This document shows, one piece after another, positions 38,201 to 47,060 of a stretch of 64,000 nucleotides of DNA (position 1 is its first letter; each line of letters begins with the position of its first letter). The translations under genes were made by a program, and so were the position numbers. The stretch comes from Pseudocolwellia sp. AS88 (lineage in GTDB: Bacteria > Pseudomonadota > Gammaproteobacteria > Enterobacterales > Alteromonadaceae). The stretch spans positions 186,001 through 250,000 of the forward strand of contig NZ_JAUPEC010000001.1 of NCBI RefSeq assembly GCF_030551755.1, written 5' to 3'. The notes below the pieces were generated by a model. It was not told where the DNA came from. It did not search any database and saw only the letters and a program-made list of their open reading frames with translations.

Positions 38201-40115
38201 CTTTACCTGTGTTGCTATTGGCGACATGGCGGGTGATGTATTTGGTAACGGCATGCTGTTATCTAAACATATTCGTCTGCAAGCCGCTTTTAACCACTTA
38301 CACATTTTTGTAGATCCAACTCCTGATGCTACGTCTACTTATGTAGAGCGTGAAAGACTATTTAATTTACCAGGTTGTAGCTGGGAAGATTACAACAAAT
38401 CGTTACTTTCTGAAGGTGGCGAAATCTACAGTCGTTCAGCTAAGTCTTTAAAACTTACACCGCAAATCATGAAAATGCTGGGTACTAAAAAGCAAAGCAT
38501 GGCACCAATCGAATTGATCCAAGCACTATTAAGCATGCAAGTCGACTTGTTATGGAACGGTGGAATAGGAACTTACGTTAAAGGCTCTTCTGAAACTCAT
38601 TTAGAAGTAGGTGACAGAGCTAACGATGCATTACGCATTAATGGCAAAGAGCTAAAAGCTAAAATTGTAGGCGAGGGTGGCAACTTAGGTTTTACTCAAC
38701 TAGGTCGTATTGAATATGCTGCTCATGGTGGACGTATTAATACCGATGCTATTGATAATGCAGGCGGTGTAGATTGTTCAGATAAAGAAGTAAATATTAA
38801 AATTTTACTGAACACTTTAGTTCAAAACGGTGATTTAACCGTTAAGCAACGTAATAAATTACTTTACGATATGACCGACGATGTATCCGTTAAAGTGCTT
38901 GAAGATTGTTACCGTCAAACTCATTCATTGTCTATTACCGCAATGCGTGGAGGTAGTCAGTTAAAAGAGCAGTCACGTTTTATTCATGAACTTGAACGAA
39001 CAGGTAAGCTTGATCGCGCACTAGAGTTTATTCCTAATGATGACGAAATTGCAGACCGTTTAGTTAAAGGTGTTGGCTTAACTCGACCTGAGTTATCAGT
39101 ACTACTTGCCTATAACAAAATGGTATTGAAAGACGATTTAGTTTGTCCTGAAATAACAGGTAACGCATATTACGATAAGTTTTTAGTTGAATATTTCCCA
39201 CAAATGCTTCAACAAAAATACTTAACTGAAATGCAAAGTCATCCATTGCGCGCAGAAATTATTGCTACACAACTTGCTAATGCAATTGGCAATGACATGG
39301 GCTTTAATTTTGTAAATCGCATGTTTGAAGAAACGGGCGAAACAGTGGCTGAAATAGCTAACTGTTATACAGTGGCAAGTAATGTGTTTGGTATGGCTGA
39401 CATGTGGAAGAAAATTGAAGCCTTAGACAATAAAATACCAACAGCCGTACAAACAGAAATGTTATTCCAAATCCGTCGTACAGTTAGACGAGCAACACGT
39501 TGGTTCTTACGCCATCGTAATAAAGCGTTAGATGTTGCAGAATCAATAAAATTCTACCGCTCAACCTTTATCGATTTAACGACTAACTTGTATAGTTACA
39601 TGACAGAAGGTGATTGTGAGCAATTAAAAAGTGCTGAAGCTGAATTAATTAATTCGAATGTACCTGAAGATGTTGCAAGCTACGTCGCTAAACTTAGTTC
39701 TATTTTCTCAACCATGGATATTGCCGAGTTAACCGCTGAAGATAGTCGAGATGTTAGTATAGTAGCGACTGCCTATTTTGAGCTTGGTGCTCGATTAGAT
39801 TTACATTGGTTCCTAGATCAAATAACACGTCAGCCTGTTGCGAACCATTGGCAAGCACTTGCCAGATCTTCTTATAGAGAAGAGCTCGATTGGCAACAAC
39901 GTTCTCTTACCAGTGTAATTTTGCGAGCAGACTGTAAGAGTAAGAAAACAGACGAATTATTAGATAATTGGTTTAAAGAAAATAAACAGTCACTTGGACG
40001 TTGGAAACATATTTTATCTGAATTTAGAATTGGTGAGACTCACGAGTTTGCTAAATTCTCAGTCGCATTACGTGAATTAATGCTACTTAGCTTAAAGTGT
40101 GATCCAGATAAGTAG
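35274..40115 (+). CDS. gdhB: NAD-specific glutamate dehydrogenase (large type)
   Basis: A 1613-residue enzyme of the large NAD-dependent glutamate dehydrogenase family (about 180 kDa subunits in Pseudomonas), which deaminates glutamate to 2-oxoglutarate for catabolism. N-terminal ACT-like regulatory segments cover about residues 1-700. The catalytic core carries [29 protein letters not shown], and the NAD-binding part with [12 protein letters not shown] and [11 protein letters not shown]. The gene is intact and monocistronic between terminators. Confidence 0.95.
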   Translation: [1613 protein letters not shown]

Positions 40116-40187
40116 AATACTTAGGGTCTGTTGATCTTTCAGGCTTAAATTAATTAAAGTGCCTTTATTGGTTAATCTTTAACTGCT

Positions 40188-40217
40188 AAAATCCCCGCCA
40201 TTGTGTGGGGATTTTTT
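40188..40217 (+). terminator. terminator after gdhB
   Basis: AAATCCCC, 10-base loop, GGGGATTTTTTATTT. Confidence 0.85.
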
Positions 40218-40263
40218 ATTTCAGTCACCTTAAAAAGTCAGCTACTTTCTAAAAACTAATAAA

Positions 40264-40297
40264 TACCAAACTAATTAACCCAATAATTTGTTTGGTA
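40264..40297. repeat. pyrD leader hairpin resembling the MITE end
   Basis: TACCAAAC (40264-40271) and GTTTGGTA (40290-40297) form an 8-bp stem 15 bases before the pyrD ATG, whose ribosome site GAGG follows directly. The arms with their neighbouring TAATTAA resemble the 1391-1753 terminal repeats (ATACCAAACGGATTAATT). It may be a two-ended remnant of that element, or a leader structure controlling pyrD as in E. coli. Confidence 0.4.
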
Positions 40298-40312
40298 AAA
40301 CCCTGAGGTATT

Positions 40313-41323
40313 ATGTTTTATTCTGCAATTCGTAAAGTGTTTTTTAAGTTTGACGCTGAAACTATTCATGAAATGACTATCAAAGCGTTAAAAAGCACAG
40401 GAACTACACCTTTAAGAGCCTTATATTGTCAAAACGTACCTTCTAAGCCTGTTACGGTAATGGGGATCGACTTTCCAAATCCCATTGGTTTAGCTGCAGG
40501 GTTAGATAAAAATGGCGAATGTATTCCTGCTTTTGGTGCTATGGGGTTTGGTTTTGTAGAAGTTGGTACGGTAACTCCTCGCCCACAACCTGGTAACGAA
40601 AAGCCACGTATTTTTAGGTTACCTGAAGCTAATGCCGTAATTAATCGCATGGGCTTTAATAACAAAGGTGTTGATTATCTAGTAGATCAAGTACGTAAAG
40701 CACAGTTCAAAGGTGTTTTAGGGATTAACATAGGTAAAAATAAAGACACACCTGAAGAAAATGCAAAAGATGATTACATCCATTGTATGCAAAAGGTTTA
40801 TAACTTTGCATCATATATCACGATTAATATCTCTTCACCAAACACCCCTGGTTTACGCTCTTTACAATATGGTGATGCATTAAATGAATTGCTTTCTTCA
40901 TTAAAAGCCGAACAAACAATCCTTGCTGAAAAACATGGTAAATATGTACCACTCGCTGTAAAAATTGCACCAGACTTAACAGAACCAGAAGTTGAATCTA
41001 TCGCAGAATGTTTAATTGCTAATAACATCGATGGTGTAATAGCAACGAATACGACACTTTCTCGTGAAGGCGTTGAAGGTTTAGAACATGGCGAAGAGAT
41101 GGGCGGATTAAGTGGCGCACCAGTTAAAGAAAAAAGCACACAAGTTATCAAGTTATTGGCAAAAGCGTTAGATAATAAATTACCTATTATTGGTGTAGGT
41201 GGTATTTCAAATGGTGCTGACGCGAAAGAGAAAATAGATGCAGGAGCTAAATTAGTACAAGTTTACACAGGTTTTATTTATCAGGGACCTGATTTAATTA
41301 AAGACGTGGTTAAAGCCCTTTAG
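40313..41323 (+). CDS. pyrD: dihydroorotate dehydrogenase (quinone)
   Basis: Class 2, membrane-associated DHODH: oxidises dihydroorotate to orotate with FMN and passes electrons to quinone, the fourth step of pyrimidine synthesis. The 336 residues match E. coli PyrD. Visible are the amphipathic N-terminal helix, [37 protein letters not shown], the catalytic Ser in [14 protein letters not shown] and the FMN-phosphate loop [12 protein letters not shown] precedes the ATG. Confidence 0.95.
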   Translation: MFYSAIRKVFFKFDAETIHEMTIKALKSTGTTPLRALYCQNVPSKPVTVMGIDFPNPIGLAAGLDKNGECIPAFGAMGFGFVEVGTVTPRPQPGNEKPRIFRLPEANAVINRMGFNNKGVDYLVDQVRKAQFKGVLGINIGKNKDTPEENAKDDYIHCMQKVYNFASYITINISSPNTPGLRSLQYGDALNELLSSLKAEQTILAEKHGKYVPLAVKIAPDLTEPEVESIAECLIANNIDGVIATNTTLSREGVEGLEHGEEMGGLSGAPVKEKSTQVIKLLAKALDNKLPIIGVGGISNGADAKEKIDAGAKLVQVYTGFIYQGPDLIKDVVKAL

Positions 41324-41501
41324 TTTATGTAAAAAATAATCATCAATAATCCCATTGTTGATGGTTATTTCTAGGAAATAAACTAATCTATATATATATC
41401 AATATAATATGAATTTACTTAGGCGATACTATTTATTCAAATAATAAAATACAAAACATCAATGTAGTAAATGTAATATCTAGACCGTGTAGGATAATTT
41501 A

Positions 41502-43553
41502 ATGTTTTTTAAAACGATCAAAAATACTACGGCCTCTATAGCTACTATTGCAATTTGTATAGTTAGCTTGAGTATTCTTACTTTTTCTCTTCAAGAGCAC
41601 GAAAAATTATATTTTGAATCCGTTAAAGGAGATTTAGACGCACTATCTGAAAATATGTCTAGTGATTTAGTTCCTCTTTTAGCTTTTAAGCCTGATGAAT
41701 TTGAATTAACAACAATGCTTTTGCGTTTAGATCGATATGATAATGTTAAATTTGGCGTTATTTATGATAAAGATTTTCGACAACTACAAAGCTACCATGG
41801 TAACTCGTTTTCTAATTCTGATGTTGTTATCACTCCAGATCTTAAATTACTAGAAGAAGAACCTTTAGGTGTTTACGTTAAAAATGGTGATTTAGTTGCG
41901 CTAAAGCTTATTGGTGACAAACGTTTACCTTTAGGTTATTTGCTTATTGTTCATGACTCTAGTGGCCCGCTTAGTAAAAGTAAACATAACTTACTTAAAC
42001 AGGTATTACCATTAACTTTACTTTTGTTAGCTGTTGTTATTGCCGTTTTATTTTGGATTCAAGGTCGATTATTTTTACCTCTAAGTCGACTTTCGATTTT
42101 GGCACAAAAAATTCAAACTACACACGATTACTCCCTAAAAATTGATATTAGAGGTAAACAAGAAGTTGTCTCCTTAAGCCAAGATCTCAACCTAATGATG
42201 CAAACCATTAACCAAGAAACTCAAAAAAATAAAGAATATACTGAAAGGTTAATGGAACAGCAAAAAAAAATGGAACGATTAGCTAATTTTGATGGGCTAA
42301 CGGGATTACCAAATAGACAGTTTTTTATGGAAACACTACGTCTAGAATTAGCTAAAGCGAAGCGATCAAAAACAAATTTAGTATTAATGTATTTTGATTT
42401 AGATGGCTTTAAAGGGGTAAATGATTCACTTGGTCATGAAACAGGCGATCAATTACTTATTGATGTAAGTAAGAGAACCCAAAAATTTTTACGTGAAGGA
42501 GATCTTATTTCTCGTTTAGGAGGGGATGAATTTTTGGTACTTCTTCACAATGACCCTAATGATTTATTATTATCTGACATTGCAGAACGCATAGTAAAAG
42601 GGCTTTCTGAGCCTTTTGAAATTAATTCATGGCAAGTGCAGGTAAGTGTGAGTGTTGGTATTGCTAAGGCTTTTGATTCTAACTTTAACCTGAGTGAATT
42701 TGTGAGCAATGCGGATTTTGCTATGTACCGTTCCAAGCTTGCTGGTCGTAATACTCACACAGTGTTTATTCCAGAAATGATGGAAGACAATAAACGTAAA
42801 CTATTAATTGCCAACTCTATTTCTCATGCGATCAAAAATGATGAGTTTACTTTATTTTATCAACCTAAGGTTTCGCCTGAAGAAAAAATAGTAGGCTACG
42901 AGGCCTTACTAAGATGGACAAATGATACATTAGGGATGGTATCTCCAGCAGAGTTTATTCCTATTGCAGAGCAAAGCGGTAAAGTACAAATTATAACAAA
43001 GTGGGTATTAGAAAGATTATGTAAAGATTTTGCCAAAATTAAAGAAAGTATAGATCCAAATATTGTGATATCAGTTAACTTATCAGCCCAAGACATTAAA
43101 AGTAAGTCGCTCACTTCTTTTGTTAAAAGCTTGTTTACTCAATATGCTATTAATCCTCATTCTATTGAGTTTGAAGTAACAGAGTCTGCTTATTTGGAAA
43201 ACTTTGACATGGCAAATACCTTTTTCACTGAAATGAAAAAACTAGGTATATCAATTGCTCTTGATGACTTTGGTACAGGGTATTCGTCTTTAGGTTATCT
43301 TACGCAATTACACTTAAATACTCTTAAAATAGATAAACAGTTTGTCGATAACCTTTTAATCTCTGAGCGCAGTACATTAATCACTAAAACGATTATTGAA
43401 ATGGCGAAACAACTTAATTTGAAAATATGTGCTGAAGGTGTAGAAACAAGAGATCAGTTTGATTTTTTGGTAGAAAATGGCTGTCATCAATTACAAGGTT
43501 ACCTATTCTCTAAACCCATTTGTTTGGAAGACGTACTTAAATTTAAACTTTAA
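41502..43553 (+). CDS. membrane GGDEF-EAL protein (c-di-GMP turnover)
   Basis: A 683-residue signalling protein: TM1 about 11-30, a periplasmic sensor domain about 31-165, TM2 about 167-187, HAMP about 188-240, GGDEF about 260-420 and EAL about 435-683. GGDEF is intact (340-344) with an inhibitory I-site RxxD at 331-334, exactly five residues before it. The EAL domain retains EAL (467-469), FEVTES (557-562) and DDFGTG (588-593), so both activities are possible. It is convergent with the second small-PBP and porin genes, which may feed its periplasmic sensor (inference). Confidence 0.9.
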   Translation: MFFKTIKNTTASIATIAICIVSLSILTFSLQEHEKLYFESVKGDLDALSENMSSDLVPLLAFKPDEFELTTMLLRLDRYDNVKFGVIYDKDFRQLQSYHGNSFSNSDVVITPDLKLLEEEPLGVYVKNGDLVALKLIGDKRLPLGYLLIVHDSSGPLSKSKHNLLKQVLPLTLLLLAVVIAVLFWIQGRLFLPLSRLSILAQKIQTTHDYSLKIDIRGKQEVVSLSQDLNLMMQTINQETQKNKEYTERLMEQQKKMERLANFDGLTGLPNRQFFMETLRLELAKAKRSKTNLVLMYFDLDGFKGVNDSLGHETGDQLLIDVSKRTQKFLREGDLISRLGGDEFLVLLHNDPNDLLLSDIAERIVKGLSEPFEINSWQVQVSVSVGIAKAFDSNFNLSEFVSNADFAMYRSKLAGRNTHTVFIPEMMEDNKRKLLIANSISHAIKNDEFTLFYQPKVSPEEKIVGYEALLRWTNDTLGMVSPAEFIPIAEQSGKVQIITKWVLERLCKDFAKIKESIDPNIVISVNLSAQDIKSKSLTSFVKSLFTQYAINPHSIEFEVTESAYLENFDMANTFFTEMKKLGISIALDDFGTGYSSLGYLTQLHLNTLKIDKQFVDNLLISERSTLITKTIIEMAKQLNLKICAEGVETRDQFDFLVENGCHQLQGYLFSKPICLEDVLKFKL

Positions 43554-43558
43554 GTATC

Positions 43559-43621
43559 TCAGTTAACTCAACTAAATTAAATAAACTGTACGTTAAATTA
43601 CTTAGTACATAAGTTAACTGA
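43559..43621. terminator. possible bidirectional terminator between GGDEF-EAL and small-PBP genes
   Basis: TCAGTTAACT (43559-43568) pairs with AGTTAACTGA (43612-43621), with TGTAC / GTACA inside. Convergent genes flank it. No clear T-run, so assignment is tentative. Confidence 0.3.
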
Positions 43622-43623
43622 AG

Positions 43624-44043
43624 TTACTCTATTTCAAGTATTATTGTTAAATTGCTAGGAATCTCAGCAGTAGATGATAAATAAGCAATGGTCCCTTTAT
43701 TATTTTTAAGGTATTCAAGTGCCAAAATTTCACTATCAACTTCTTTAGGTGCTACCTTACGACCTGTAAAGCGCATTTGTGCCCAATACGACTGAATACG
43801 AGCCTCCGTTAAACCAACTACTTTAGTATTAAATAGCACACGTGTTTGATTTTCTGGAGGTAGAGAAATGGCTTTTAAATCGTAAGGTATTGCCCCTCCC
43901 ATAAATAAATTTCTTATTTGTTGACGATTAAGCTTAATTAAACTGTCGGTGGTATTTGCGACAACATAAATAGTGTTATTAGCATTAACGTTCGGTGCAA
44001 AACTAAGGGCAGATACTAAGAGTAAAGGAATATAATTTTTCAT
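43624..44043 (-). CDS. small phosphate-binding-like periplasmic protein (second copy)
   Basis: A 139-residue secreted protein (signal peptide about 1-21, PNVNA), a paralogue of the protein at 18881-19288. Both have a YW...FTG core (IQSYWAQMRFTGRKVAP here). The frame is open from a GTG at 44055, but the ATG at 44043 overlaps the TAA stop of the repaired porin frame (TAATG), the natural coupled start and the beginning of the signal peptide. It has half the length of a usual PstS. No ABC transporter is adjacent. Confidence 0.78.
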   Translation of the reverse strand: MKNYIPLLLVSALSFAPNVNANNTIYVVANTTDSLIKLNRQQIRNLFMGGAIPYDLKAISLPPENQTRVLFNTKVVGLTEARIQSYWAQMRFTGRKVAPKEVDSEILALEYLKNNKGTIAYLSSTAEIPSNLTIILEIE

Positions 44044-45253
44044 TAAAATACCCACTCCGCGCCAATTTGATACAGAAGGGCATGACCATCAAATCCACCT
44101 AAATCTTTTAAACCATAACGGTTACTAATTTTGTCGTCAGCTTCTACAAATGTTATTTCTGCTTTAAATGCTAAATTAGTTTTCAATCCCAACGGGTACC
44201 AATTTTAATACCTGTTGATTGGTCATCTGCGAAGGTGGTTGTTATAGCATCATATCCACCTGCTAACATATCTAAACCGGGAGATAAGCCATAAGGAATT
44301 TCGTTGATAGCGTGCTTATAATAAAGGTCTTTTTTACTGTAAGATATATATGCAGTATAAGGCGCAAAGTTATAACCAGCTGATACATAAAAACTATTTA
44401 TATCTGGTAGTAAACCACTACCACCAACTAATTTAGATACTTCACTACGGAAAAAATAATCTAAATTTTCGTAATTTACACTAAAATGATAAAATTGAAT
44501 TAGCCCGCTTGTGTTAAGCCAATTAGCATTGTTAATGAATCCAAATTGACGTAATTGTTGGCTAAACTCTTCTACCTCTGTTTGTTCAATACTTGCATCA
44601 CCTTTATTATAGGATGCACGAACAGTGAAGTTTTCATAACTAACACTAACGTTAACGCCATACAAACCGACTGCTTTAGTGTCTATTTCAGTATCTGATG
44701 TGTATATTGTTCCATCGAATCTACCCCAGTAGCCCTCATAGTTAATTAGCAAGTCGTTAATGCTAAACTCGTAGTTAGCCAATATGCCATCAAATGTTGC
44801 AAAAAACGCAGAGTCATAAAATTGCTGGGGTAATGTTAACCAGGGATAAGCAAAACCAACATCTAGGCTATCGCTATAGTTGAAAAATGGAATTCGCTGC
44901 CTTCCAAGTTTAACTTGTAATGCATTATTTGGCTGATAAGTAAGATATAGCCATTCTAAACCTGACTGTCTTTGTTCACCTGTATGCGCAATGCCTTGAG
45001 CGGTAAGAGAGAAGTCATCATTGAATTTATAATCAGCTTGAAGGGCAAATAGTGATTGTTTATTAATACTAATATTATTGCTGTAGCCTACATATTCTGC
45101 ATTTTCATCATCAAGGTAGCCAAGAATAACGCGAGCAAAACCAGAAAACTCAAGTTTATCTTCTTCAGCAAGAGCAATAGAGCTCGTGGCTAGTAAAGAG
45201 CTTAATAAAATGAGGGCAACACTAGATGTAACTTTTAATTTTTTAACGGTCAT
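44043..45253 (-). pseudogene. outer-membrane porin (second copy), frameshifted near the 3' end
   Basis: The intact part (45253 down to 44183) encodes 356 residues: signal peptide about 1-29 (SIALA) and beta strands paralogous to the porin at 17669. It stops after KIGTRWD. A second frame continues without a stop from there to 44043 and encodes about 50 residues with typical porin strands, ending GAEWVF. Joining the frames gives 406 residues, close to the 399 of the paralogue, whose C-terminus aligns (LAFKAEITF with AAFKVDVFN). The break is at GGTACCCGTT (44200-44191); a second tandem copy of this decamer would restore the frame and read RWYPLG. It may be a real contraction, a phase-variable state or an assembly error. 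Confidence 0.75.
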
Positions 45254-45265
45254 AATAATAATAAT
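45254..45265. repeat. (AAT)4 trinucleotide run adjoining the porin start
   Basis: Four AAT units (ATT on the coding strand) directly abut the ATG of the second porin, where a ribosome site would be expected. Copy change would move any upstream SD-like sequence relative to the ATG. Confidence 0.6.
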
Positions 45266-45395
45266 AAAGACTCTAGTGAAGTTAATAAGTTACTAATGAA
45301 CTTATTATGATAAAGAAAATCATTGAGTCAAATTTATAACTTATTAATTTGTTATTTATTAATAGGATGATTGAATGTTTTAAGTAAAACTATTT

Positions 45396-45467
45396 GAAGA
45401 AATGAAGAAATGAAGAAATGAAGAAATGAAGAAATGAAGAAATGAAGAAATGAAGAAATGAAGAAAT
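45396..45467. repeat. tandem octamer repeat, nine perfect copies of GAAGAAAT
   Basis: Nine uninterrupted copies of an 8-bp unit (72 bp), 143 bp upstream of the second porin start and 53 bp beyond the queC 3' end. Arrays of this length and perfection are prone to slippage. The location upstream of a surface porin gene fits a contingency locus that varies expression. Confidence 0.92.
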
Positions 45468-45519
45468 GTGACGCAGTGTTTACGTCACGTATTTTAATTT
45501 AACCTAACTCTTAATTATT

Positions 45520-46179
45520 TTAGGCTTCGTAAGCAATAGGATCTGTTACATTGTTTTCTTCAAAGGCTTCTAAACGTTCTTGGCAAGCACCACATTTTCC
45601 ACAGGCTTTTTCACGACCGTTATAACAAGTCCATGTGTGGCTGTAGTCTAAGTTCATGCTGATGCCGTCAGTTAAAATAGCTGTTTTGTTAACATTTAAG
45701 TACGGGCTAAATATTTCAACTGCTTCGTAGTTAGCAATTTGACAAACATCGTTCATCTTCATCACAAACTCAGGTCTACAATCCGGGTAAATTGCATGGT
45801 CACCAGAATGTGCGCCGTAATAAACTTGCTCTGCACCAACTGAAACAGCATAGCCAACTGCCAATGAAAGTAAAATCATGTTGCGATTTGGCACAATAGT
45901 CGACTTCATGTTTTCAGCTTCGTAGTGACCTTCAGGAATATCTATATCGTCGGTTAACGAAGAACCAGCTAATAATTGGTTGATAGCTGAAATATCAATA
46001 ACTTTATGATGAACATTAAGTTGTTCACAAACATGGCTTGCACATTCAAGCTCTTTTACATGTCGTTGTCCGTAATCGAAAGAAAGTGCAAACACTTCTT
46101 TTCCATCTTTTAAAGCGCGATTAAGTACGGTGAATGAATCCATGCCGCCTGAATAAATAACAACAACTTTGTTAGCCAT
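45520..46179 (-). CDS. queC: 7-cyano-7-deazaguanine synthase
   Basis: ATP-dependent conversion of CDG to preQ0 in queuosine synthesis. PP-loop SGGMDS at 10-15, FDYGQRH, and the C-terminal zinc cysteines [16 protein letters not shown]. At 219 residues it is standard. It is divergent from queE across a 119-bp gap that must hold both promoters. Confidence 0.95.
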   Translation of the reverse strand: MANKVVVIYSGGMDSFTVLNRALKDGKEVFALSFDYGQRHVKELECASHVCEQLNVHHKVIDISAINQLLAGSSLTDDIDIPEGHYEAENMKSTIVPNRNMILLSLAVGYAVSVGAEQVYYGAHSGDHAIYPDCRPEFVMKMNDVCQIANYEAVEIFSPYLNVNKTAILTDGISMNLDYSHTWTCYNGREKACGKCGACQERLEAFEENNVTDPIAYEA

Positions 46180-46298
46180 TTCTAATGTCTCTTGAGGTAC
46201 AATACCCGAAATTCTCGTTAAGCGATTAATAGGAATTCAGGTTATAATAATAAAAGCGCGCATTTTACTAGAAAATCAACACAGGCTAAAGCATAAAA

Positions 46299-46976
46299 GT
46301 GAAAACAACTTGCTATAAAATTAATGAGTTCTTCGAAACCATTCAAGGAGAAGGATCTTTTACCGGACAACCTTCTATATTTATTCGTCTACAGGGATGT
46401 CCTGTGGCTTGTTCTTGGTGTGATACTAAACACACATGGGACATAAATCTTGACGATTCAGTTAGCACTGAAGCTATGGCAAGTAAAACCGAAGAAACGA
46501 CACAATGGGCAAATATGTCTGTTGAACAGATTCTCGCTTGGGTGAAACCCAAAGGTTATCAAGCTAAACATATCGTTATTACCGGTGGCGAGCCTTGTAT
46601 GGTTGATTTAACGCCTTTATGTGAAGGTTTTGAAGCTCAAGGTTATAGTTGTCAGGTTGAAACCTCAGGTACGTTTGAAATTCAAGTAACTGATAAGTGC
46701 TGGGTGACGGTTTCACCGAAAATTAATATGAAAGGTGGATATAAAATTCTACGCAGCGCTTTAGATCGCGCTAACGAAATCAAACATCCTGTTGCGACAG
46801 AGCATCATGTTGAAGAGCTAACTGATTTACTAGCGGAGCATGAAGTCACTAACAAGCCCATTTATTTACAGCCTATTAGCCAAAAACAACGAGCAACTGA
46901 ACTGGCGATCGAAACTTGTATTAAAAACAACTGGCGTTTATCTATTCAAGTTCACAAATATATTGGTATTGAGTAG
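46299..46976 (+). CDS. queE: 7-carboxy-7-deazaguanine synthase
   Basis: Radical SAM enzyme making CDG from CPH4, the step before QueC. The 4Fe-4S cysteines are Cys34, Cys38 and Cys41 (CPVACSWC), with FETIQGEGSFTGQPSIFIRLQGC before and ITGGEP after. At 225 residues it is the E. coli-type short form. The start codon is GTG. Divergent from queC. Confidence 0.94.
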   Translation: MKTTCYKINEFFETIQGEGSFTGQPSIFIRLQGCPVACSWCDTKHTWDINLDDSVSTEAMASKTEETTQWANMSVEQILAWVKPKGYQAKHIVITGGEPCMVDLTPLCEGFEAQGYSCQVETSGTFEIQVTDKCWVTVSPKINMKGGYKILRSALDRANEIKHPVATEHHVEELTDLLAEHEVTNKPIYLQPISQKQRATELAIETCIKNNWRLSIQVHKYIGIE

Positions 46977-47000
46977 CTATTTAGTCGTTATTTCGTGAGC

Positions 47001-47040
47001 TAAAAGGAACGAAATGAAGCTAATGCTTTTGTTCCTTTTA
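47001..47040. terminator. bidirectional terminator between queE and the thioredoxin-like gene
   Basis: TAAAAGGAAC / GTTCCTTTTA with an inner AAGC / GCTT pair; both flanking genes converge on it. Confidence 0.7.
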
Positions 47041-47060
47041 ATATCATTATTAGATCAATT

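Noticed and set aside
45396-45467. Octamer array considered as a CRISPR-like repeat
   Set aside because: There are no spacers between units and no cas genes; it is a simple tandem repeat.
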